Source: Eubacterium sp. 1001713B170207_170306_E7 | GTDB lineage: Bacteria; Bacillota; Clostridia; Eubacteriales; Eubacteriaceae | DNA: 64,000 nucleotides | NCBI RefSeq assembly: GCF_015547515.1 | Contig: NZ_JADMVE010000004.1 | Coordinates: 1 to 64,000, forward strand | Direction: 5' to 3' | Shown here: positions 1-7,655 of the stretch, piece by piece | Layout of the letters: every line of letters begins with the position of its first letter | How positions within the stretch are numbered: the stretch's first letter is position 1 | Notes under the pieces: generated by a model | Database searches by the model: none | The model's input: only the letters and a program-made list of their open reading frames with translations | What the model was told of the DNA's origin: nothing | Made by a program: the position numbers and the translations under genes

Positions 1-376
1 GCGTTTTTTATCCTTTGCTGATTTGCATCAGCTGGAATTTCAGGTTTTATGGTACTATTCTCTTTTCTATGACCCTTACAGCCTTTCGCTGTAATCGTTG
101 TTCCCTCTCGCAAGAGAACTTCTATATTTTAGCATCTTGTTTTTTCTATGTCAAGCTCTTTTTGAACTTTTTTAAAAAACTTTTATGCTAAGTGGTGATT
201 TCTCACTCACTTGCTGTCTCACTTGCGACAGCTTCATTATTATACGACGATGCTTTAGGAATGTCAATACCTTTTGTAAACTTTTTTCGCGTTTTTTTAT
301 CATTGTTTTTAAGCGGTTTCTCTGCTATATTGTTTCTTAAAGAATACCTAATATATAAGGGAGAGGGAGTATTGTT
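1..376. other. Gene-free left edge, AT-rich with stem-loops
   Basis: I see no convincing gene here. The stretch holds several short inverted repeats, each followed by an AT-rich tract of similar design: a hairpin, then TTCTATATTTTAGCAT or TTCATTATTATACGAC, then GTCAA. Regions of this look often flank rRNA operons or other strongly expressed RNA genes in Firmicutes, so the left neighbour outside the window may be such a locus; this is inference only. A 62-codon frame starting with GTG at 192 overlaps the next gene and looks spurious. Confidence 0.4.
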
Positions 377-1012
377 ATGAAAGTTCTATCAGTTGTTGGT
401 TCTCCTCGCAGGGACGGAAACACCGCCCAGGTCGTCGAGTACCTCACAAATAATCTGGAGGGTGGCGAGAAGGAGCTCGTTTATCTGAGCGACTATAAGC
501 TGCACCCCTGTTTGGGCTGTATGCGCTGTGTCCATACAAACCGCTGTGTACAGGAGGACGGCTGGGACTCTATTCAGACCAGTCTCATGGAGGCTGATGT
601 CCTGATTCTTGGGTTTCCCACCTACTACGCGTTTTCTCTGGGCTTTAACGCCATGACCCATGTTTTTCTGGAGCGCTGGTTTGCTCTGCGTCACCTGGGC
701 GTAAAGCTTAAACTCAAAAAAATTGTCTGTGTGGTGTCCTCTGGCACCAGCCCTGAGGTCGCTCAGAACGGCCTGACTGACTTTTTCGTGAACTACCATC
801 ATCTGACAGCTCCGGAATTTCTAAATATTCAAACGCCCATCGCCTGTATGACCTGCGGTGTGGGCGACGTCTGTGAAATGAGCGGTCTGGCGTTGATGGC
901 CCAGGACGGCATTATTTACACGCCAGATATGAAGCCCGATTTATCCAAGCAGCCCGAGGTTTTTGAAAAGGCCGCCCAGATCGCTGCGTCCATTTCTGCG
1001 TTAAAGGATTGA
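377..1012 (+). CDS. NAD(P)H-dependent FMN reductase-like iron-sulfur flavoprotein
   Basis: A 211-residue flavodoxin-fold oxidoreductase. The phosphate-binding loop GSPRRDGNT lies at residues 8-16. A cysteine cluster CLGCMRC...C (Cys45, 48, 51, 57) fits the iron-sulfur flavoprotein branch, which carries FMN plus a 4Fe-4S cluster and passes electrons from reduced ferredoxin or NAD(P)H to unknown acceptors; anaerobes carry many paralogues. A purine-rich ribosome site (361-369) sits seven bases before the ATG. It is monocistronic, closed by a hairpin at 1019-1048. The physiological acceptor cannot be told from sequence. Confidence 0.85.
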   Translation: MKVLSVVGSPRRDGNTAQVVEYLTNNLEGGEKELVYLSDYKLHPCLGCMRCVHTNRCVQEDGWDSIQTSLMEADVLILGFPTYYAFSLGFNAMTHVFLERWFALRHLGVKLKLKKIVCVVSSGTSPEVAQNGLTDFFVNYHHLTAPEFLNIQTPIACMTCGVGDVCEMSGLALMAQDGIIYTPDMKPDLSKQPEVFEKAAQIAASISALKD

Positions 1013-1018
1013 CCCTCT

Positions 1019-1055
1019 AACCGCTGTTTTCTTCTGAGAGCAGCGGTTTATTTTA
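1019..1055 (+). terminator. Intrinsic terminator after the flavoprotein gene
   Basis: An 8-bp stem AACCGCTG / CAGCGGTT (1019-1026 and 1041-1048) is followed by TATTTTAT. It lies directly after the stop codon. Confidence 0.7.
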
Positions 1056-1064
1056 TGTAATTGA

Positions 1065-1093
1065 TTGAGTTTAAGACTTTACTCTGTTAGAAT
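1065..1093 (+). promoter_or_regulatory. Probable promoter of rnr-smpB
   Basis: TTGAGT (1065-1070) and TAGAAT (1088-1093) are 17 bp apart, about 40 bp before the rnr start. A vegetative sigma promoter is inferred. Confidence 0.5.
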
Positions 1094-1134
1094 GAACCTA
1101 TAAAGGTTATATATTATACAGAAAATGAGGCATT

Positions 1135-3288
1135 ATGAAAACAAAAGACTTAAAAAAGATGGTGAAGTCCGTAATCGAAAGCTCCAGATACAGGCCGATG
1201 CGCTTTAAGGATCTGGCATACCTTTTGGATCTTCACAATAAAAAAGATAAACAGATGCTGAACAACCTGCTGATCGAGATGGTGCGGAAGGGCAAAATCG
1301 CCTGCGACCATCAGGAGCGCTATGTCAACATCAAAGACGAAAAAAGAATTACCGGAATCCTTCAGGGACACTCCAGAGGCTTTGGTTTTGTGACCCCGGA
1401 CGATGAGAGCATAGATCAGGATATTTTTATTGCCCCTAGCTCCTTGAACGGCGCCCTGGACATGGACCGGGTGGAGGTGCGCCTCCTCACAGCTGCCAAA
1501 GACCGCCGGGCAGAGGGAGAAATTATCAAAGTGCTCGAACGTGGGCGCAACAAACTGGTGGGCCGTTTCGAGCAGCACAAAAATTTTGGTTTTGTCATCC
1601 CAGACAACGATAAGCTGAATAAAGATATCTTTATTCCCGAACGCTATATGTACGGTGCCCACACCAATGACAAGGTTGTTGTGAGCGTAACGGTCTGGCC
1701 AGACGGCGGCCAAAATCCTGAGGGCCGTATCGTGGAGGTTCTCGGAAGCGCTGACGACCCGAGGATTGACGTTCTGTCCATTTTCAGAGAATTTGACGTG
1801 CCCATGGAATTTTCCGAGGAGACTCTCCGGGACGCCAATATGCTGAGTGATACAATCACACCCGAAATGTTAAAAAACCGCGTTGACCTGAGAGGCGAGA
1901 CGATCTTTACCATTGACGGTGACGACGCCAAGGATTTTGATGACGCCGTCTCTCTGAATATGAATGAAAAGGGCCATTATGTGCTGGGCGTTCACATCGC
2001 AGATGTCAGCCACTATATCACCGAGCGGGGCGCCATTGACCAGGAGGCCTACGAGCGCGGCACCAGCATTTATGCCATCGACCAGGTAATCCCGATGCTC
2101 CCCTTCAATCTTTCTAACAACGTATGCAGCCTCAAACCAGACGTGGATCGTCTGACCATGAGCTGTATCATGGAAATTGATGCCAAGGGCAATATCCTGA
2201 GCTACGATATTTTCAAATCTGTAATTCACTCGGCTGCCCGCATGACCTATCGCCAGGTAAACCGGCTGTTGGACGGTGTCCATGATGAGGGCACAGCAGC
2301 CCTCGAGCCATTTGAGAGCATCCTCTTTCAAATGGAGGAGTTGATGTCCATTCTTTATAATGAACGCCGGATTCAGCGGGGCGCGGTTGACTTTGATTTT
2401 CCAGAGCCCAAAATCACGCTGGACAAAAAGGGTTATCCCTGTGAGATTGTTGCCCTGGAACGCGGAATCTCCGAACGAATCATCGAGGAATTTATGCTGG
2501 CCGCCAACGAAACAGTCGCTGCCCATATCGAAAAAACCGGCCTGCCTTTTATCTTCCGCAACCATCCGGAGCCCGATCCCGAAAAACTTACAGCCTTCCG
2601 AACCTTTATCGGCCGCTTTGGCTTCATCCTTGGCGAGGCGGACACCCCAGTGACGGGGAAAGATTTTCAGAAACTACAAAAAGATATTGAAGATTCCTCC
2701 GAGGAAAATGTCATTACCCGTCTGATGCTGCGGACCATGCAGCAGGCCCTCTACGAAGGCAGCTGTAAGGGGCACTATGCCTTGGGCGCCAACTATTATA
2801 CCCACTTCACCTCACCCATCCGCCGTTATCCTGATCTGGCTGTCCATCGAACCCTGTCCAGGGTCATGGACCACGCGCTCAACCCCAAGGAGATAAAATA
2901 CCTGAAGGGCCATATTGATGAAATGGCTAAGCATTGCTCCGAACGGGAACGCCGGGCAGACGATATTGAGCGTGAGGTGGACAAGATTAAAATGGTCGAG
3001 TATATGTCAAGGCATATCGGCGAAACCTTCTCTGCCCAGATCAGCGGTGTGACCTCTTTTGGCTTTTTTGTCGAGCTGCCCAACACCATTGAGGGCCTGG
3101 TTCGTCTCCAGAGCCTTAAGGACGATTACTACTATTACGATGAGGAAATGCACCAGCAGGTAGGCGAACGCTTTGGCAAAATCTACAAACTGGGGCAGGA
3201 CGTCACCGTCAAGCTTACTCACGCCGACATCAACAACCGACAGATTGATTTTGAAATTGCCCAGATTCCAAAGCAGGGACGTTCATAA
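1135..3288 (+). CDS. rnr: Ribonuclease R
   Basis: A 717-residue 3'-to-5' exoribonuclease of the RNase II/R family, which degrades structured RNA and takes part in tmRNA-linked mRNA decay. In order: winged-helix-like N terminus (1-65), two cold-shock domains (about 72-205, each with a GFGFV-type motif), the RNB catalytic domain (about 250-575) with the metal-binding acidic run DGDDAKDFDD at 261-270, and a C-terminal S1 domain (about 628-710). The C terminus lacks the long basic tail of enterobacterial RNase R. It sits directly upstream of smpB and ssrA, the usual Firmicutes order, which joins RNA decay with ribosome rescue. Confidence 0.97.
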   Translation: MKTKDLKKMVKSVIESSRYRPMRFKDLAYLLDLHNKKDKQMLNNLLIEMVRKGKIACDHQERYVNIKDEKRITGILQGHSRGFGFVTPDDESIDQDIFIAPSSLNGALDMDRVEVRLLTAAKDRRAEGEIIKVLERGRNKLVGRFEQHKNFGFVIPDNDKLNKDIFIPERYMYGAHTNDKVVVSVTVWPDGGQNPEGRIVEVLGSADDPRIDVLSIFREFDVPMEFSEETLRDANMLSDTITPEMLKNRVDLRGETIFTIDGDDAKDFDDAVSLNMNEKGHYVLGVHIADVSHYITERGAIDQEAYERGTSIYAIDQVIPMLPFNLSNNVCSLKPDVDRLTMSCIMEIDAKGNILSYDIFKSVIHSAARMTYRQVNRLLDGVHDEGTAALEPFESILFQMEELMSILYNERRIQRGAVDFDFPEPKITLDKKGYPCEIVALERGISERIIEEFMLAANETVAAHIEKTGLPFIFRNHPEPDPEKLTAFRTFIGRFGFILGEADTPVTGKDFQKLQKDIEDSSEENVITRLMLRTMQQALYEGSCKGHYALGANYYTHFTSPIRRYPDLAVHRTLSRVMDHALNPKEIKYLKGHIDEMAKHCSERERRADDIEREVDKIKMVEYMSRHIGETFSAQISGVTSFGFFVELPNTIEGLVRLQSLKDDYYYYDEEMHQQVGERFGKIYKLGQDVTVKLTHADINNRQIDFEIAQIPKQGRS

Positions 3289-3377
3289 GCCGTCCCTGTC
3301 CCAAAAATTTACTCCTTGATTAATCGCTTTGATTCTGGTATAATAAAATACTATCTGAAAGAAAGGAAATGGGTGCT

Positions 3378-3836
3378 ATGGCCGATTCAGTCAAAGTCAT
3401 TGCCAAGAACAAAAAAGCCCGGCACGATTACTTCATCGAAGAAACCTATGAATGTGGAATCGTCCTTGCCGGAACCGAGGTCAAATCCCTCCGCCAGGGC
3501 AAGGCCAGCCTGAAGGAAAGCCATGCCGACATCAAAGACGGCGAAGTTTATGTTTATCAAATGAACATTACCCCTTACGAGCACGGGAATATCTACAACA
3601 AAGACCCCATGCGCCCGAGAAAGCTGCTCCTACATAAGCAGCAGATCCGCAAGCTTATTGGGCTTAAGCAGCGCGAGGGCTATACCCTGGTGCCTCTGTC
3701 CCTGTATTTTAAAAACGGACGGGTTAAGCTTGAGCTGGCACTGGCAAAGGGTAAAAAACTCTATGATAAACGGCACACCATCGCAGAGCGGGACGCTAAC
3801 CGGCGTATCCAAAAAAATCTGCGTCACAGCGTTTAG
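3378..3836 (+). CDS. smpB: SsrA-binding protein SmpB
   Basis: SmpB binds the tRNA-like part of tmRNA and brings it to stalled ribosomes. The 152-residue frame has the family's [19 protein letters not shown] start, a GTEVKSLR motif, and a basic C-terminal tail ([15 protein letters not shown]) that enters the empty mRNA channel. I choose the ATG at 3378 rather than 3369: the ribosome site AAAGGAA (3362-3368) directly abuts the first ATG but is nine bases from the second, and MADSVK fits the family. The tmRNA gene begins 20 bp downstream. Confidence 0.96.
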   Translation: MADSVKVIAKNKKARHDYFIEETYECGIVLAGTEVKSLRQGKASLKESHADIKDGEVYVYQMNITPYEHGNIYNKDPMRPRKLLLHKQQIRKLIGLKQREGYTLVPLSLYFKNGRVKLELALAKGKKLYDKRHTIAERDANRRIQKNLRHSV

Positions 3837-3855
3837 CTTTCGGAGATACTAAAAT

Positions 3856-4252
3856 GGGGACGTAAAGGTTTCGACGGGGATGTTGAAGCTTGAGTAGCGA
3901 GCCGATGCGCTGATCATCGTTAAAAGTGGCACTTAAATATAAACGCAAAAGAAAACAGAAGTTACGGTATGGCTTTAGCTGCTTAATTGCAGTCTAAACC
4001 CGTATTAAGACTTACCGCAGCATAATAATTGCTGCACGCTCCTCCATTTAACCTGTGATTTGGAGATCAGCGTTCATAACAGCAGGGAACCGTTTGAGGA
4101 AGTGTCTCGGTCCGCAAACGCATAAGAGGCTAGTTCTGCAGAACCTTTGTCATTGGAGATCCTGCAGGGCGAATGTTAATCAATGACTGCGCTCGGAGAA
4201 ACTCCTGTGAATGCATTTTCGGACGTGGGTTCGACTCCCACCGTCTCCACCA
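3856..4252 (+). ncRNA. ssrA: Transfer-messenger RNA (tmRNA)
   Basis: The 5' end GGGGACG (3856-3862) pairs with CGTCTCC at the 3' end, which is followed by a genomic ACCA. The T-arm GGTTCGACTCCC precedes it. The tag reading frame starts with GCA at 3945 and ends with TAA at 3984-3986, giving AKENRSYGMALAA: a typical ALAA degradation signal behind an unusual middle. Pseudoknot-forming GC-rich segments follow the tag. One-piece tmRNA, about 397 nt, next to smpB. Confidence 0.97.
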
Positions 4253-4433
4253 AATTTATCACTGATTACCTGAATCAATATCTGACAGGCCCTGGATTTT
4301 TCCCGCCTGTTTTTTATTGCCGGAAGTTTCATCTTTTTATTTCCGCTTTATTTTTTCTTGTAATCATATCATTTTATGCTATAATAATATCGTTTGAATT
4401 TAAGAAATTATTGTTAATCAAGGGAAGGTAACC

Positions 4434-4895
4434 ATGGGAAAATATTACGAAAAAAAAACACTCATTGAGCAATTACAAAAGAAAGCCGTTGAATTAGGGC
4501 GTATACCGGTTCCTGAGGATATGGTCGACCCGCCAGCGAAGGCCTATCTTAGCTTTTTCAAGAAATGGGAAAAAGCACTCAAAGCTGCTGGCGTTGGTAC
4601 TTCAGACATTAATCCGGCGCTCGGCAGAAAGGAATCTCCTGTCGTTTCAAAACCTGTCGAAGCAGTTGCCAATGATCCTGAATCCATCGAAGAAACTGCT
4701 TCTCAGGGCCGCCGACGCTACTCCAAGAGTATCATCACCCAGATGCTTTTAGATGAGTTCAAACGCCTCGGCAAAAAGCCAACCCGTAAGGAAATAGATG
4801 CCAACAAAAATCTTCCGACTGTGTCCACCTGCCTCAACTATTTTGGCACGACCAGGATCGGTGACGTGTGGGATGAAATTTTAAAAGAGCTTTAA
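4434..4895 (+). CDS. Protein with two homing-endonuclease-associated repeats, no nuclease
   Basis: A 153-residue protein of unknown role. Residues about 7-53 and 100-153 are two divergent copies of one motif (hydrophobic helix, LGR/LGKKP, an acidic or proline stretch, then aromatic...F..W..ALKAAGV or IGDVWDEIL). This resembles the helical repeat found beside HNH and homing endonucleases and thought to bind DNA. A charged, proline-containing linker (about 55-100) separates them. No HNH, LAGLIDADG or GIY-YIG motif is present, so it is probably a DNA-binding remnant or adaptor. Ribosome site GGGAAGG is well placed before ATG 4434. It lies just after ssrA, a common integration target, but I saw no att repeat. 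Confidence 0.6.
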   Translation: MGKYYEKKTLIEQLQKKAVELGRIPVPEDMVDPPAKAYLSFFKKWEKALKAAGVGTSDINPALGRKESPVVSKPVEAVANDPESIEETASQGRRRYSKSIITQMLLDEFKRLGKKPTRKEIDANKNLPTVSTCLNYFGTTRIGDVWDEILKEL

Positions 4896-4898
4896 AAA

Positions 4899-4929
4899 GA
4901 CGGCGTGCCCGATGAGCACGCCGTCTTTT
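4899..4929. terminator. Bidirectional intrinsic terminator
   Basis: A perfect 10-bp stem GACGGCGTGC / GCACGCCGTC (4899-4908 and 4916-4925) has T-runs on the plus strand after it and A-runs before it. It serves both the repeat protein (plus) and the EutP-like gene (minus). Confidence 0.9.
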
Positions 4930-4966
4930 TTATATAAAATCCCTCCTGGGTATATGCAGAAGTTTT

Positions 4967-5503
4967 TTAAATAAACTCAAAATCTTTCTGACCAAATTCC
5001 TGGATCTCGTATTTTGTGGATTTTACATTTCTTTCCTGCTCTGCCTCTGCTTGGTTTTCCCAAGGCAACACGTCTCCCGGCTCCTTCAAATATTCTAAAA
5101 GCTGCCAGATTCCTTCTCCAGTATAGGAACTTACCGGAAAGATCGGGTCTGCGCCGGTCAGCTTCAGCCATTCAATGGCCTGTTCCGTATTGGCGCAGGG
5201 ATGGTCGATCTGAGTCACAATTCCAATTACCGGTCTGTTCGCCACAGGCGCCACATTGGGTGGATACAGAGAATAAGGCTCAGTTGCATTGATTAAAAGA
5301 GCCACTACATCAGCCTCATAGGAATAAAGAGCCAATGCCCTTGCCAGTGTATTGGTTTCAGCGTATTCGCCAGGTGTATCAATAATTACATCAAAATGAT
5401 TAACATACTGCGTTTTTTCATATTGAATGGTATCTCCCTTTAACGCCTGACGCAACGTGGTTTTTCCGCATTCACTTCTGCCAACCAAAATCATCTTTTT
5501 CAT
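4967..5503 (-). CDS. EutP/PduV-like microcompartment-associated GTPase
   Basis: A 178-residue small P-loop protein. G1 loop GRSECGKTT at 8-16, DTPGEY (G3-like) at 42-47, and TQID (G4-like) at 97-100. EutP and PduV belong to ethanolamine and propanediol microcompartment systems; PduV is known to associate with the outside of the shell, and an acetate-kinase role has been reported for EutP. The last 25 or so residues, rich in Gln and Glu, extend past the usual family end. The gene lies 15 bp after a shell-protein gene in the same direction, so the two probably form an operon ended at 4899-4925. Confidence 0.85.
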   Translation of the reverse strand: MKKMILVGRSECGKTTLRQALKGDTIQYEKTQYVNHFDVIIDTPGEYAETNTLARALALYSYEADVVALLINATEPYSLYPPNVAPVANRPVIGIVTQIDHPCANTEQAIEWLKLTGADPIFPVSSYTGEGIWQLLEYLKEPGDVLPWENQAEAEQERNVKSTKYEIQEFGQKDFEFI

Positions 5504-5518
5504 AAAGTCGCCTTCATT

Positions 5519-5899
5519 CTATGTTGTTGTAATCTCGCAGATGGTAAAGCCCAATGTCCCCTGAAGGTAGCTTAAAATTGCGTTAACCGCTGATTTAACA
5601 TCCGAAATACGGCCGGTAAAAATCAAAGTGCCACTGAAACGGTCAATAAAGCCCATATCAATCGGAGCAGTTTTGATGGCCATATCCCCAGCGATAACGG
5701 CTATTTCCGCAGGTGTCATGCTCAAAATACCAATCGCCGCCTTGTTATAGTCCACGCTTGGGTTTAAGCCCAGCTTCTGGTAAACGATCGGGTCTGGACC
5801 AGCGATTATATGTGCCAGTGTAACCTGTTTACCAGGTACGGTTTCCTGTATGATACGAAGCTTACCTTCGTTTGATCCCAGTATATTGTTCACATCCAT
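5519..5899 (-). CDS. EutS/PduU-type microcompartment shell protein
   Basis: A 126-residue circularly permuted BMC-domain protein. The hallmark IQETVPGKQVTLAHIIAGP follows a short N-terminal extension; the core ends with GFTICEITTT as in EutS. Members form hexameric tiles with a beta-barrel cap in microcompartment shells. No other shell protein, aldehyde dehydrogenase or signature enzyme is nearby, so this two-gene unit (with the EutP-like gene) must work with a compartment encoded elsewhere. Ribosome site AGGAGGG precedes ATG at 5899. Confidence 0.9.
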   Translation of the reverse strand: MDVNNILGSNEGKLRIIQETVPGKQVTLAHIIAGPDPIVYQKLGLNPSVDYNKAAIGILSMTPAEIAVIAGDMAIKTAPIDMGFIDRFSGTLIFTGRISDVKSAVNAILSYLQGTLGFTICEITTT

Positions 5900-6030
5900 T
5901 GAAGTCCCTCCTAAAAATCCCCATAACTTTTCATTCTTTTATTGTATTACTATGTATTGTAACATTTAATCTTTAAGCAAAACATGGAAATACTTGTTTG
6001 ATAAAGCTATTTTTTGTATTTCAACCAAAA

Positions 6031-6052
6031 AACACCCCGTTTCAGGGGTGTT
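6031..6052 (-). terminator. Terminator after lgt
   Basis: The 8-bp stem AACACCCC / GGGGTGTT with a 6-base loop is followed, on the minus strand, by a T-run. It lies 9 bp past the lgt stop and separates lgt from the shell-protein gene. Confidence 0.85.
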
Positions 6053-6060
6053 TTAAAGTC

Positions 6061-6840
6061 TTATTTGCCACCATTCAGATGCTCGCCGCCAAATTTTCTT
6101 CTCAGGAAAAGGATTCCGCCAAACCCAACGATCACAAGTGCCAGGCTGATAAGCTGGGCAACACGTATGTTCATAAACATCAGGCTGTCCGTCCGTAATC
6201 CCTCAATAAAGAAGCGACCTACGGAATACAGGCCAAGATATAAAAACAGCAGTTCGCCGTCGACTTTTTTAAATTTCTTTTCATAAAAGAACAGAAATCC
6301 AAAAACGAGCAAGTCCCAGATGGATTCATACAAAAAAGTGGGATGAACACGAATCATCCCCAGAATCGGGTCGTTCACCGTAATCGCCCAAGGCAGATCT
6401 GTTATGGTACCATGGGCCTCCTGGTTAAGGTAATTGCCCCAGCGGCCTATGGCTTGTCCCAGTGGCAGCGCTGGAATCACTGTGTCGGCCAGAACAAAAA
6501 AATTAATCTTCTTTACTCGACACAGTATTATTCCGACAATGATACCGGCAATAATACCGCCGTGTATAGCCAGACCACCAGAACGTGTCATAATGATCTC
6601 ATTAAGATGCTGAGAATAGTAATCCCATTCAAAAATAACGTAATAAAGCCGCGCGCCCACAATGATGGACGGAACCAGAAACAGAAAAAAGTCCATGATG
6701 TCATCGCTCTTGATTCCGTATTTTTTGCCACGTCTGACCGCGATCATCATCCCGATGACCAAGGCCGCAGCAATGAGGATTCCGTACCATTTCACCTCAA
6801 TATTGAAAATCGTAAACGCTGTAGGGTTCGGTGTTGGCAT
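6061..6840 (-). CDS. lgt: Prolipoprotein diacylglyceryl transferase
   Basis: Lgt moves a diacylglyceryl group from phosphatidylglycerol to the lipobox cysteine of prolipoproteins, in the plasma membrane. The 259-residue protein has about seven hydrophobic segments, the HGG motif (93-95) and the Lgt signature GRWGNYLNQEAHG (132-144). The C-terminal GRFFIEGLRTDSL motif is intact. Ribosome site GGAGG precedes ATG 6840. The gene starts 24 bp after pduL ends, so it is probably co-transcribed with pduL although the functions are unrelated. Confidence 0.96.
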   Translation of the reverse strand: MPTPNPTAFTIFNIEVKWYGILIAAALVIGMMIAVRRGKKYGIKSDDIMDFFLFLVPSIIVGARLYYVIFEWDYYSQHLNEIIMTRSGGLAIHGGIIAGIIVGIILCRVKKINFFVLADTVIPALPLGQAIGRWGNYLNQEAHGTITDLPWAITVNDPILGMIRVHPTFLYESIWDLLVFGFLFFYEKKFKKVDGELLFLYLGLYSVGRFFIEGLRTDSLMFMNIRVAQLISLALVIVGFGGILFLRRKFGGEHLNGGK

Positions 6841-6863
6841 GGTTTTCCTCCAATTCTTTTAAT

Positions 6864-7523
6864 TTATTCTTTTTCCGGCAGGTCTCCAACCATCGGAAGC
6901 GGGCTTCCGTCATCACAGATGGTCAGGTAATCAATCGTAGCGGTTTCCGGATCTACGATACAGGCCAGTTGCCCATTGCGGGCACCAGCTGCGTTGCCTT
7001 CTTCAATATCAATGTGCATTTCCATTTTATGTTTATCCCCAACACGTACCAGCACATTATTGAAAACCAGGCCTCGGGGTCCCTTCAGGCGGACAGATAC
7101 AATATCGCCATCCTTTAGGTTGTAGTTTGCACCTTCCTCGGTGGATAAATGGATGTGCCTTTCAGCGACAATCATACCCTTTTCCTTAACTACTTTACCC
7201 TTCGGTCCGATAATGGTAAAGCCCGGTGTTCCCTCCAGGTCACCAGATAAACGGATCGGAACTTGATGAATCCCGAGTTTAACACCGTCTGCGATGTTTA
7301 ATTCCAGCTGTGTTTCCGGGCGAACCGGACCTAAAACACGTACTCCTGCCAGTGTGTTCTTTGGTCCTACAATATCCACCTTTTCGACCGCTGCAAACTG
7401 TCCAGGCTGAACCAGAAATTTTTTCGGTGTCAGCTCGTAGCCTTCACCAAATAAAGCTTCTAAATCCTCCTGGGACAAATGAATGTGTTTGTTTGATAAT
7501 CCCAATGGTACTCTGCGTTCCAT
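6864..7523 (-). CDS. pduL: Phosphate propanoyltransferase PduL
   Basis: PduL-type phosphotransacylase converts acyl-CoA and phosphate to acyl-phosphate and CoA, usually inside microcompartments or, in acetogens, also as the general acetate-forming enzyme. Two related zinc-binding halves carry GLSNKHIHLS (8-17) and ERHIHLS (about 121-127). ATG 7523 is preferred over an upstream in-frame ATG at 7544, because AAGGAGA lies between them at the right distance for 7523. The short N terminus shows no clear amphipathic encapsulation peptide, which would favour a cytosolic enzyme. A nearby EutP/EutS-like pair suggests a microcompartment history. Confidence 0.92.
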   Translation of the reverse strand: MERRVPLGLSNKHIHLSQEDLEALFGEGYELTPKKFLVQPGQFAAVEKVDIVGPKNTLAGVRVLGPVRPETQLELNIADGVKLGIHQVPIRLSGDLEGTPGFTIIGPKGKVVKEKGMIVAERHIHLSTEEGANYNLKDGDIVSVRLKGPRGLVFNNVLVRVGDKHKMEMHIDIEEGNAAGARNGQLACIVDPETATIDYLTICDDGSPLPMVGDLPEKE

Positions 7524-7655
7524 AAATACTAATCTCCTTTTCATTAACCATTAATTTTTAAGTTTCTCTACCTTGCTTTATTCTACCTAAAAATTATTCA
7601 CTTGTTAATGCACTATTTTGTTCATTTTGCGCATTTCACATTTTGAGGACTGCTA

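Noticed and set aside
192-380. 62-codon frame starting at GTG 192
   Set aside because: No ribosome site, low-complexity product, overlaps the next gene start; the region looks like non-coding AT-rich spacer.
3275-3297. Hairpin AGGGACG / CGTCCCT at the rnr stop as terminator
   Set aside because: There is no T-run, and smpB follows at once in the same direction; it is probably not a terminator.
4183-4431. 82-codon frame across the tmRNA 3' end
   Set aside because: It overlaps the conserved tRNA-like end of ssrA and has no ribosome site.
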